Assembly (NCBI RefSeq): GCF_963675165.1
Contig: NC_087390.1
Coordinates: forward strand, 351,001 to 415,000
Origin: Halichondria panicea
Lineage: Eukaryota; Porifera; Demospongiae; Suberitida; Halichondriidae
Direction of reading: 5' to 3'
Length of the DNA stretch: 64,000 bases
Shown: piece by piece, positions 27,543 to 40,600 of the stretch
How positions within the stretch are numbered: position 1 is the first letter of the stretch
Layout: each line of letters starts with the position of its first letter
Position numbers and translations under genes: made by a program
Notes under the pieces: generated by a model
What the model was told of the DNA's origin: nothing
The model's database searches: none
The model's input: only the letters and a program-made list of their open reading frames with translations

Positions 27543-29036
27543 AATTTATCAGGGCCTAATAAAGGCCAGGTCCCAAATGAACAGTTTGTGTTGTACAAAA
27601 CAACCCTTCAACAAAGGCCACCTCTGTATAAAGGCCAATTAAAACATTGTTCCCCAAAGGTGTCCATTATAGAGCTAGGGCTTCCACTGTCAGTATTAAG
27701 TTTCAAATGTCACATTGTCATTAGCAAGGCATCACTAACAAACACATATTTTTCTAATTGTACTGTAATAAATATTTAATTGGAGGTCAATGGAGGATAG
27801 AGATACTTGAGCAAATTGTTGCTATGGCATCACTGATTGATCGCAGCCCACCTGCCCATTCATGCATGCACATTGTCATTAGCAACGCACATATTTTATA
27901 ATTTTACTGTAGTAAAGTTAATTGAAGGTCAATGGAGGATAGTGGGAATGTTTCTATTGCACTAAGCGGCTCATACCAGAGATAATGGAGTCACTGACTG
28001 ATTGCAGCCCATCATGCCATTCATGCACATCTAGCTAGTCATGCATGACTATTTCGTAAAAGGAGATCGGGTCTTAAGTTACTTGCATTTTAAGAATTGC
28101 TCAGTAGAATGTCAAATGCCATGGACTAGGTCCTGATAAGTTATTCCGAGGCTTTTTCTTCCCTATTCTTTAATTCTTGAAAAGGTGACTATTATTCTCA
28201 TGATTATTTGCAAAAAATCGACATAATTATAGACATTCTTAAGACGTGGACATAAACAATAAACACAGCATACAACTGACACGAGACATCTGTGTTATCT
28301 TGCTGACTTGGGATATTCGCCATTTTGGCCATGAGGACATCGTTATGCAAAACTTAATGACATGATCTTTACCAAAAATTGACATCGAGGCCTTAGATAT
28401 CTATTATGCTAAATTATTATTCTTCGCATAATTAATTATCAGGGCCTAATAAAGGCCAGGTCCCAAAATGAACAGTTTGTGTACAAAACAACCCTTCAAC
28501 AAAGGCCACCTCTGTATAAAGGCCAATTAAAACATTGTTCCCCAAAGGTGTCCGTTATAGAGCTAGGGCTTCCACTGTCAGTATTAAGTTACTTGTATTT
28601 TAATGACAAATTACTGACTGTGACCAATACAAGGTATTAAGCCAATAAACAGCTTAATTTTTTCTTTTTCTTAAAAATAATATTGTTGAAAGAAGTTTCC
28701 ATGGAACGGAATTTTTTGCAACTGTATCTCCACAGAACGCATCCATACAAAGAGAGGCAGTGTGAGACTATTAACTTCGTTTTCACTATCATCATATCAC
28801 ACCCCGTTTATAACCCACACGCTATAATTATTACTCTTTTGTTTGTATTATGTATTATACGTAGTTCATAGACTAGGTTACAGATCTAGATTAATATTAG
28901 CTCTATATAGTTTCTGTGTACCTTTGCACTATTATTGAAGCCTATTATTTGCCCTACCTTTGCCCTATTATTAAACTTGTTTTAGTGAGTTTATAAAAAA
29001 AAACTACCACTGTAGCCGGGGCTGTTGACTATCACA

Positions 29037-29210
29037 ATGAAAGACTACAGGCCGAGGGCTGTGATCTAATGAAAGACTACAGGAGGGCTGTGATCTAATG
29101 AAAGACTACAGGAGGGCTGTGATCTAATGAAAGACTACAGGAGGGCTGTGATCTAATGAAAGACTACAGGAGACCTGTTGACTATCACAATGAAAGACTA
29201 CAGGAAAGTG
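29037..29210. repeat. 29-bp minisatellite, about 4-5 units
   Basis: The unit starts AATGAAAGACTACAGGAGGG and ends CTGTGATCT. The outermost units are variant. The duplicate (about 50322-50575) has more units, two of them shortened. Confidence 0.85.
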
Positions 29211-29680
29211 AGATACGGCCACCCACCTACAGCTCCGGAGCCCCGGTTTATAACCCACACGCCACACTGCAACAAGTCAAAAACGTAGGAGGAAGGGGAT
29301 CTTTTAGCCTCGATCTCAGGCCACACTAACAACAATTATAATAGATGCATGCATGTAAAACAAGTCAGTGAGTTTATAATTATATAGATAAGCTATAACT
29401 TTAATGTAAAATTCATTATATATAGCTTATTATATAATATTCCCTCTACTATATTTAATAATACTTTTGGAGCGAAAGCATAACATGGCGAGAGGCATTA
29501 GCAGCACAATGCAGCTTGCGACACTAGCTCGTTATTCATAGCTGCTATAATTATAGGTATATATAGGCAGGAGTTTATCCATTGTTCAGGCAAGTATAGT
29601 GGATTAATCAAACACAGGTATGACACAGTACAAACAATCGTGTATAAATATAGACACACATACACACATTATAGTGCCAG
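29211..29680. other. Spacer before the LRRK 3' end fragment
   Basis: AT-rich. It contains the segment 29469-29535 (AGCGAAAGCATAACATGGCG), also seen downstream of the protease. No gene recognised. Confidence 0.4.
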
Positions 29681-31465
29681 CTAGCTTCTCCATTGCAATA
29701 AAACTATGTCTTCCCCTAGTTTGTCCATAGACGTTGGTCTCCTCCCAATAGAGTGCTGAGTATCATTGAATATCTTGATTCGTTCTTGCTTGCTTTGTTC
29801 GCTAACTTGATACTTTCTTCGTCCATTTCCGATACTCATAAGCATCACAGCGTCAGGTTCATCATTATGGATACAGTGCTGATTCTCCAGGTACGCAAAA
29901 GCAGACATCCCGCGCTGAAACTTGTGGCCTTTAGAGACTCCATTCTGATGTTCCGATTCCAAATTATTGAATGGGATTTCGTTGCATATGCATGCTTCCA
30001 TTTCTTTTGGCATTACTAACAGAGTTCGGACTTTTTCTTTGTGCCATGAGAAGACGTTGAGAAGTTCAACACTTTCTGAATCGAACACGCCCACAACACC
30101 TCCTGATGTTCCCACGAATAACTTCACACCTTTAGCGACCATTGTGACTACCTGGCAAGATGGGTCATCTCCTGTGTGTGTGTGTGTGTGTGGGGAGGGT
30201 GTGTGTGTGTGTAACCGTATAGGAGGGGGTGCACTATATTGTACAAATGTCTACTATTACACATGGATTCATTAAAATTACCGTATAGCGGGAAATTTTC
30301 GTGGGGCAAAATATTCGTGGTTTTCATGGTTGGAGGTCTGACCACGAATATTTTACCCACGAATGAAGCGACCTTGCCTACCTTTACCTGCAGTGCAAGC
30401 AGCTACCACGAACATATTACCCACGAAATGTCTCAATATTGCTGAACCACGAATATTTTGTCCCCTGAAAATTACCTGCTATACGGTATATACAACTACG
30501 CACGTGTGTGTGTGTATCTGGCACTACACATGCATGCAGGCAGGCAGAGCAGGAGCAACTTCATTCATTACGGTACACTTATATACATACATTATGTAAG
30601 GACATAGAACACTTACGATTTCTGAGAGCATCTGCACAGTTAAGTCTACACCTCTGCTTCCTCGTCAGAGCATCAAATCCAACAAGCAATGATCGATTTC
30701 GGTACGACACCCACGTATGACTGCACTCCAAGCCCGTAGTACGACTAGTAAAAGATGTGTGAACAATATACGAGCAAAGCTTGAGCCTCAAGTCTCCAGG
30801 CGACGCTTCAAGTTCTATCTGCGTCCATTTTTTATTGACTCTCTCCAAGACTAGGACTCAATTATGATCCATTGTTCCCCAGACCTCCACTTTGCCGGGA
30901 TCTCGATGCGGCACTTTCACGAGATGAAAACACGGCGAAAACTCTGGCAGAGTTATTCTTTCTCGAACTTTAAGACCACCCTGTATAACACGATCGTAAA
31001 ATACCCAAATTTCTCCGTTGTGACTGGCAACAAGAACGCAAGATGCTTCTTCAACGTGGATGATATTGAGTATAAAAGATGCAGATTTGCCTCCGTGAAC
31101 AACCATCTTAGCCGCAAACCGAACCTTGAGTGTTGGAGCGTGGAAGATCTTGATTGTGCCGTTTGCAGTGCCCAACCACATGAGGTTACGCACGGGACAA
31201 ATGGCGGTCACTTCCTCGCTACTGCAATAGCCAGAGAAGGTCTGCAAGTGCATGTGGAATCCTTGATAATTTGTATAGTGTATGATCAAAGTAATAAACT
31301 CTAAATGTGTGTAAAAAATGTCTGTATTAAATTATACACGCACACAAGCTTTGTTTGTGTATATACACAAAATTGTGAAAACCTTTATTTTAAACTTAAA
31401 CTCACGCATTGTCCGATGTGCCCATCGTTGTACGTGAACACCTGGAGCACCCCCTTCCGATCACC
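29681..31465 (-). pseudogene. LRRK: Truncated LRRK 3' end (WD40-like region) with a nonsense codon
   Basis: Three pieces match the full gene: 31406-31465 (exon cut at the duplication junction, no acceptor), 30617-31241 and 29681-30147. They encode part of the C-terminal beta-propeller-like region (WLGTANGTIKIFHAPTLKV, KLFVGTSGGVVGVF). At 30858-30860 a CGA codon of the intact copy (about 52240) is TGA, cutting the frame. The ANK, LRR, Roc, COR and kinase parts are missing, so an LRRK product is impossible. The only plausible upstream exons are those of the partial LIN9 copy. Confidence 0.88.
30279..30488. repeat. MITE, TACCGTATAGCGGG family, LRRK last intron
   Basis: Starts TACCGTATAGCGGGAAATTT and ends ATTACCTGCTATACGGTA. 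The interior carries repeated CCACGAATATTTTACCCACG. Repeated at about 51663-51872. Confidence 0.75.
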
Positions 31466-31475
31466 AGCAATACTT
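31466..31475. other. Junction of the tandem duplication
   Basis: Left of 31465 the sequence follows the LRRK exon (as at 52776-52835, ending CCGATCACC). From about 31472 it follows LIN9 intron 10 (as from 9644, ACTTGCCTATGG). About six bases (AGCAAT) between them match neither side well, consistent with end joining and filler. Confidence 0.85.
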
Positions 31476-31800
31476 GCCTATGGCTAGTAAGCAATTCTAT
31501 AATACAGAGAACTAGGAATGGTAGGCCAACCCCGGGAAGGTCCCCCCCCCCCCCCCACACACACACTCACTCTTATCTCTGTGTCTGGGATTGGATGATT
31601 TCCGAGGCCTGGCCTATCAAAAGTGACCCAGTAGCGATGTTTATCGATGTCCACAGCATCAACAGTGCCAGTGTAGAAGCCTCTCTCATGCTCTCTAGCT
31701 GAGGCTAGTCGAGCAGTTACCTTGGTACCTACTACCAACAGGGCGGGCAGCTCGTCAGGGAGGTCCTTATACTGGGACATGTTGTCTGAGATGATCTGCA

Positions 31801-31803
<3 letters not shown>

Positions 31804-31860
<57 letters not shown>
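31804..31860. repeat. (TG)n microsatellite
   Basis: About 28 perfect TG units directly upstream of exon 10 of the partial LIN9. It marks the left edge of a 1.6-kb stretch absent from copy 1. Confidence 0.95.
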
Positions 31861-33351
<1,491 letters not shown>

Positions 33352-33842
33352 ATATAAATCAGTGTAAAAACAGAGAGCAATAGAATAGAATAGTGTATAA
33401 TATCTGACCTTGCAGGTACATTAGAGCTACCACAAACTTGGTTTCAAATAAATCCGGGATTTCACCTTTTTAATATGTATAGTAAACCCAGTGGTGACCA
33501 CTATAGAGCAAACACTGGTCATAATGTGCAACTTCCATACACCTATTGTGTTCTCAGCCTCACCATTCCTTGGTGCACTTGTCTCTGTAGCTGTCTTATT
33601 TTCTTTCTCCTAAACTCCAAGAGAGTTCTCTCCTCTGCAAAGAATGTCGGAGAGCAGCGTCGTGGTTTGCGGAGAGCAGCGTCGTGGTTTGCCCATGAGG
33701 CGACGAAGCTGATGCCACTGTACACGAGTCAGGGAGCGAGTCTGTGTGTGTGGATAGTGTTCATTGAATAATTATAAACTTTATACGTATATACATCATC
33801 ATCATGTGCAGGGATCTGCCCACGAACTTTCAAGTGGGGCTA

Positions 33843-34697
33843 TGTTATAGTTATAACACGGGCACAAGGGATGTATGGAATATATTGCACTGAAGCACGA
33901 GGGCGCCAGCCCCGAGGGCTGAGTGCAATATATGCCATGCAGCCCGAGTGCACGTGTTATAACTAGTTTATATCCCGAGGGCATAGCAACATAACACTGT
34001 CCTAGTAACACAATATAAACAGCACAAAAAAAGACAGAGACAACTCTAGACACAGCTCCATCTCTTCTCTCTTCTAGACGCCAGTATCTGCAGCGTATAA
34101 GATTGGCATGACCGACGAATGGCTTGATACAAAATTGTTGGAGTTTTAACTGAAATCTGCAAAACAGCCCCACCCCACTTCTGGTGCTGCAAAACAGCCC
34201 CGCCCCACTTACTGCTGCAAAGAAACAGCCCCACCCCACTACTCAGTGAATACTAGCTGCTGGTCTACGCTCGGCCTCATAACCAAGCCAAGAAAGCTCG
34301 CTTCTACACTGCTGCAAAACAGCTCATGCCCCCAGCAAAAAGAGCCACTTCTAGTGCTACGGTGAAGCAGAATTGACATGCATCACGATGTCGAGGACTA
34401 GGTCGATCTAGGAACACAGAATCTTCCACAAAATAAATCTTGGACAATTTTAAAACCTGCACGGTTGCAAGAAGAAACTCCAGCAGTGCTGAATATTCAT
34501 TCCTGCATGGCTGGACATACTTTGATACTTGTTATTTCTCATGCGTATTAATTTAATTTTAATTTAATTGTCTGTCTAATTGCCAGAGGGGCGTTTTGCG
34601 GTCAGTGCAATATGACTTTGCGGTCAGTGCAATATGACTTTCAGCAGTGCAATATGCTTCATATTGCACTTGGCAACAACGTAGCAACGGGATATAA
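33843..34697. mobile_element. Family X element (about 850 bp), inverted relative to 26692-27542, copy 2 only
   Basis: Starts with the GTTATAACACGGGCAC hairpin arm and ends GTAGCAACGGGATATAA. In copy 1 the flanks are joined directly (GGGGCTATATTTAATTAC near 10457), so the empty site is visible. It lies between exons 8 and 9 of the partial LIN9. Confidence 0.75.
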
Positions 34698-37512
34698 ATT
34701 TAATTACACAAACAAGAAATTATGACCGTTCCAAAATTACGATTTAAGCGATTAAAATTGAAAGAGCTCCTTGAAATTGGACTCTAGTTTAATACAGAGC
34801 CTACTTTAGTATCTCTAACTTGTAACCTTTAGTATACTAAAATGCAGGGGATCTAAAGTACTGTACACATGTACTATAAATAAAAGGGACAAATTCTTGA
34901 ATAATCAACTTTGTTTTGGCACTAATATTTAAGGGCCCAGCCAAGCAGGTACGGTATACAGTTGTACTTAAACACGATTTGGTCTCTATTGAGCTGAACA
35001 TACCTTGAGATCTGGAAACATTTCTTGAAGGCATCTACAGAAATCATTTTCTCCAACCAGCAATGGCCTACAGAGATACTATGGATGAATCAAATCACAC
35101 GTGTTTGTATATGGTTTAGACGCTATTTTTAGCTTCATTGTTTTGTGCTATAGAACACAGCTTAAACTAACTGGTACCAACACGATTTCACATCAAACCA
35201 ACTTTACTTACTGATCGATATCAGAGTAGAACCATTCGTAATAGCACCACTTGTGAGCTTTGGGTAACTTCAACAGGTTCCTGAAACGACTGCTCACAGA
35301 AAGCTGTACGGAACAAGACAGGTGCAGTAATGAGCTCATTGTTAGTATTGCCAGTCAAACAGACCACAAAGCTTTTGCAACCGTTAAGCTAGTGACCAGA
35401 GAAGCACTATAAAGGTAGAGTCCACCATGCAGGCATTCAAACCAGCGCACACACAAAGCCATTGCAGTATTACTAGAGTCTAGTACAGTATAGTAATAAC
35501 ATGTACATTACTTACTAGGGTGGCTTGATCAGAACGAAGAAGCTTGGACAGTGACTGTAAGAAAATCGTAAGTAAATTTATACATTTTTTTTCCAGTAAA
35601 AATCATCAACAAACTTGCACTAATAATTATAGACTAACATAGTATGCAACACATACAATCTCGTAATAGACATACCCTCTTTGAAGGAGAGGCAGTGAGA
35701 GATCTATTCAGAGGCTTGACATCAATCTCCTGTGTAGGGTTCAAAGTACATGTGCTAAGGTGAAAAATAGAGATGAATTCCACAGCAAATCAATGAATAT
35801 GACATCAGATAATCAAAATTTTCGTAATGTATACACGCACCAACCAAACCCTCCCCACACATACCATGTACATGATGCATAAGTTACAGTTCACATAAGT
35901 CAAATATTCTCTCACCATGAGTCCATTCTCGGCCCCCTCTCCTCCACTGCTGTCTGACACACTGTTCTGGAGGCCAGACGAGTCATTCGAGAAGTCAAGC
36001 TTTCGGCTGCTCAGTGCAGAGTGCTGCGTATGTGTGTGTGTGTGTGATGTGTGAGGTGTGTGTGTGTGTGAGGTGTGTGTGTGTGTGGGTGTACATATTA
36101 TGTATAGCATTTATTATGCTATGAAATTAAAAAAATGAGTGAGCTATTTTAACACAATATGGTGGGGGTTACATCACAGTAAGTACATGTAATACTGGGA
36201 CACTATAAATACATACAGTGAATGAACAATGTATAGACATCCCTGTACACAATGCACAAGAGCTGTATTACAGTGGACTACACTCAAGGACATTATGAAA
36301 TTAGTTACATTCAAGCTCTTCTTTGGTGAGCTGCTGTGAGTGATGTGTTTGGGAGTTTTCTTTCGTGGGGAAGTCCTCAAACCTTTCTCCATCGCCCGTC
36401 TACGCCTGGCACTCTCTGTGGCGATTAGAAATTATACATAATATATAGTGTCCCGATTAAACGGTGTTAATAGGTTAATACAGGCACTGTTGGTATAAAC
36501 TTTAATAGCTGTGTTTCATTGTCTACCCAACATTTCAAATTTCTGCTTTGGAAAATACGGTATAAAGTTAAGAACTTCTTATGGACACTTTTTTTATTTA
36601 CACCTCTGTACATAATAACACGTATTTGGCAGGCTCGAAGGAAATTGATTACAACACGGTCAACAAATAACAGCGCTTAGAAGGCTTGCACCCATATTAA
36701 AGACAACATGGCTAAATGATATCATTTAACAAATTAACATTATACATACACAAAATGCACAATAAGAAAACGACTGCCTCGGGAAAAATCAGAGGGAGTA
36801 TCGAAATTCTAGAAATCACACGTCAACAGTGTACATGTATATACATATGTACACGGAAAAAGCAACAAACCTTTCAGGTCTATTAGAACGTCTGCAGCCG
36901 GCAGAGGGAGGTCTTCAGAACCTACGAGAGGGCACTACAATAATAAGCAGTGGTTCTGTCATGTGTCTACGTATGTGTATAATAAGACGATAATTACGAT
37001 AATTATTATTTTAATTTTAAAAAGTACGTATTATTTTTTTACTATTACAGGGCATGAAACACTTGAAATTAGTTTCGAACACACACCGGGAACTAGTAGA
37101 CTAGCAGCTACTATAACCGCCCACCCCTCCCTCTCAACACCAGCGGTAAGGTCATTAGGTGGGGAAATAAACACAAACTACGTATGCTCAAAAACCACAC
37201 ACCACATGTTTAGTGGTTGGCCCAGACATTAATAGCTACATGCCCTAGATTGTAAAGCTACATTCATTGAGCCTAAAAGAAGTCTTAGTACTATTTAAGA
37301 TGTCGTAATGGTATCAAACTTCATAGCTTGAGGCACTGTATACATACACTCCCTTGTTACATGTAGAGAGCTTAGAAACAAGCCTTTTGAGAGCAAGAAC
37401 AAACGGTAACACATACACAGAGAGTTTATGAGCTGTACAAGCTCAGAAGCAACGTACCTGACTCACAATGATTCTTACTCGCTTGTTTGGGACTCAAATT
37501 GGTCTTCGCCAT

Positions 37513-37618
37513 TTTTCATATTTCAGTCGTTATACCTACCGCGCATGCGCACTGGGCGCCCCACATGGCATAACGAGCAACGCCCACCCAGAGCTCCACG
37601 TGGACCTAGCTAGCAGCA
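37513..37618. promoter_or_regulatory. Duplicated bidirectional promoter with NRF1-type site
   Basis: Near identical to 13469-13574. GCGCATGCGC lies at 37541-37550. It should still drive WDR12 copy 2, and in the other direction the broken LIN9/LRRK chimera. Confidence 0.6.
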
Positions 37619-40600
37619 ATGGATGAAAGTGAAGTGAACCATATTCAAGCTTCTTTCTTTACAAAGGACTCCAGGTACAATTTATATATACTCTATAATA
37701 GTTAGACAATGTGTAGGAGATGTCTCTTAAAAGCCAAAGAAACTGTACCCAAATTAGGCTAAATTGCCCTAATCTTTAACTATTTGTATGTACTTGCTGA
37801 TGATTTTTTCTGCCTGCTCAGATATTTTGTTCAAGACACTTCTTTTTCTCTGCCTGTGAATGTGACTCCTACAGAACTATCGTCCCTCATTTGTCAGCTA
37901 CTAGAGAGTGAGTTTACTATAAATTAGCTGTCCACTATTAAATAATAAAGTATCGAACCAAAATTTAATTACTAGACCGATCTCTTTTGAGCCATATTAG
38001 CATAAGAAATTAAGTTGTGTATGTATGGTTGTATAATTACTCGTGTGTGTATTTAAACACTGCAGGCAATGAGGCGGATATATCCAACAAGCTATCATCA
38101 ACACAGTTTGATTTCCTCATAAATGGAGAGTTGATTCGAGACAGCCTCGATTCCCACGTCACCTCCCGTGATCTCCCTACCGAGAATGTGATAGCTATCG
38201 AGTATGTAGAGCGTTCAGCCCCCCCCTCTCTCACGGAGGAGCTGAGTCATCAGGACTGGGTCAGCTGTGCCCACTGCAGCAGACGATTGTGAGCACGTTG
38301 AATATTCGTATTAGCTGTATTTTGTACCAGGTATCTAATTAATAGCTGTAGCTGTAGGATTTTGTATTAGCTGTATTTTGTACCAAGTATACAGTATCGC
38401 CCATTTTGCATGTAGCTATTCTAGCTTATGCATGTCAGAAAGATTGAACATAGATATATAATATCTGAATGGCTATAGTATTTTTCTAGTGGAAGCATGA
38501 ACTTATTTAGTTCTTAGTCTGCTAGAAATGTTTATAAAGCTCATGTAGGAATTTTAGCATTAGCATAATAATTATTCAAGAACTCGGAATTATACTTCTT
38601 TAATTTTTCAGCATCCTGAGTGGATGCTATGACAACAGCGTGAGTGTATGGAGCCACAGTGGTAGGTCCCCCCCCCCCCCCACTATATTGTCGTGTACCT
38701 CAGTGCTGCTGCATCCGTACATGTGCAGGTAAACTGGTGAGTATGAGCAAGGAACACAGTGGACCAGTCAAGGATGTCAAGTGGGTCACTCCAAATGGTG
38801 AGAGCAATTGGTACAACATTGTCAGCAATTTCTTAACTACAATATTTCCCCTTTTCCCATTAAAAAAACTGTATGACATTGTTTATAATTATATTATATC
38901 TCAGATTATATATCTCAGATTATATATCTCAGTAATAATCTGCTAGGAAATTTTTAATTTTATTGCCCATTTAATGCGTATTAATGCTATGTAATTAAAC
39001 TGTTTGTCTCAACTCTCCTAGTCTCCACTGAAGAGGAACTGTTATTTCTAAGTGCTTCTCAAGACCAAAATATCCACCTCTGGCAACTGTCTACTACTGG
39101 CTCCACCCTGTCCCTCTGCTATGAGTACAAAGGTCATGCTCGTTCTGTCGAGGCTATTGCAGTCAGTCCTGATGCTACTAAGGTGAATAGTGCAACTCGT
39201 TATAATTATTATGCAATTAAAAACTAATTATACTATCTGATTTAATCTTCTTTCCTAGCTACTGTAGAAATATAGCTAAAAGTACAAATAATTATGCTTC
39301 TCCTTGTCTAGTTTTTCACCAATCAATTTACTGTGAATTGTATTTGCATCTCCTCTTGTATAGTTCTGCAGTGTTTCGTGGGACACGTTCCTCAAGATAT
39401 GGTCCGCAGGTGAGTTAATCTATAAATAAAGATTTAGTGTATATGTACATAATTATAATGAGTACCGTATAGCAGGTGATTTTCGTGGGATAAAAAATTC
39501 GTTATTTTCGTGGGCAAGCTGACCTCCACGAAATTTTAACATAGGCGTGGCTTACCGTAACGTATGAATGCAGTGCAGGCAACGAGACTAAACGAAATGT
39601 TTGTTCATGAAAACCACCGTTTTCCAGATAAGCGAATTTTGTACCCCACGAAAATGACGCGCTATACGGTACATACAATGTAACTCTATGACAATAATTA
39701 TGTGAATGTACTGGCCAAACGAAAACTCAAACTGTTATATTTCCCGCTTCCTTTGCAGTACCAGACGACAGTCTTCCTGATGAGACTCTTGATAACGAAG
39801 ACTCTTCTTCTAAGCGGGCCAAGACCACCACCCTCAATCGTACCCCCGTCCGTACCCCTATTGTGACGTTTCAGGGACACAGTGGGCCTGTGAGCAGTGT
39901 GGAGTGGGTGGGTGAGGGGGAGTTAGTGACGGCCGGATGGGATCATTGCCTCAGGACGTGGGATGTACACAGTGGGGAGAACAAGACCACACTGGTGAGG
40001 GACTTGATCAGCACCGTATAACGCGAAATTTTCGAGGCACTTATATTTCGTGGAATGGCCTCTAAAAACGTTTCGTTGCACAATGTTCGCGGAATGACTG
40101 CTTACCGGAAGCCACGCCTTTATATTTTTGCACATTATAGCTAATTAAAGAACAATTTTCGTGTAGGATTTCGAAATTTTCGCTATGGTATCTCTGCCAT
40201 AATCATCATTATTTTCTAGAATTGGCTCTGTAACTTTAGTTCTGGTGGTCCAGTTCATTTTGTGATTTTCTGAAAGCTCAGAAGGAACTCTTCAAATGGT
40301 AATCTCAAATTTGGAACAAGCCATAAATTTTTCCTTTCGGAAAAAGACCATGAGTCATGGTACGGCCAAATTGGCAAATACTTTTATCTCAACTTTTATG
40401 ACATCATTTGAAAGGCATTTTTCTAAGCTTTCAGAAAATCATAAAAATTTTGACTTTGGATCCACAGAATTCAAGTTATGGCAGCTGAAAATAAACGGAG
40501 GGGGTGGGGGTGTAGTTGAACATCTTTCAACAGCCATAACTTGAGTACAGTTGATCCAATGTCAAAAATTTTATGATTTTCTGAAAGCTTAGAAAAATAC

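Larger units (their letters stand above)
23240..28680. repeat. Tandem array of about 930-bp units, interrupted by other elements
   Basis: The marker GGAGATCGGGTCTTAAGTTA starts units near 23505, 24711, 25635 and 28062. Units share the CTTTAATTCTTGAAAAGGTG block, a palindrome and a pogo-like MITE (TACAGTGGAACCTCTG ... CCACTGT). The first unit is lengthened by a hAT-like MITE at 24401. The third is split by the elements at 25984-27542. The duplicate block has only two units (48100-49730). Confidence 0.75.

Noticed and set aside
27145..27642. 165-codon frame also seen in inverted copy at 33802-34239
   Set aside because: It lies within the nonautonomous family X element, covers its hairpin and has odd Cys/Trp composition. 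Its conservation follows from the repeat itself.
23500..28700. Regular repeats resembling a CRISPR-like or satellite system
   Set aside because: Units are about 930 bp with inserted MITEs, in eukaryotic spacer DNA, and there are no short uniform spacers or cas-like genes.
28683..28871. 62-codon frame present in both blocks (also 49969-50157)
   Set aside because: Conserved only because the block is duplicated. Hydrophobic low-complexity C-terminus, no splice context, no recognisable family.
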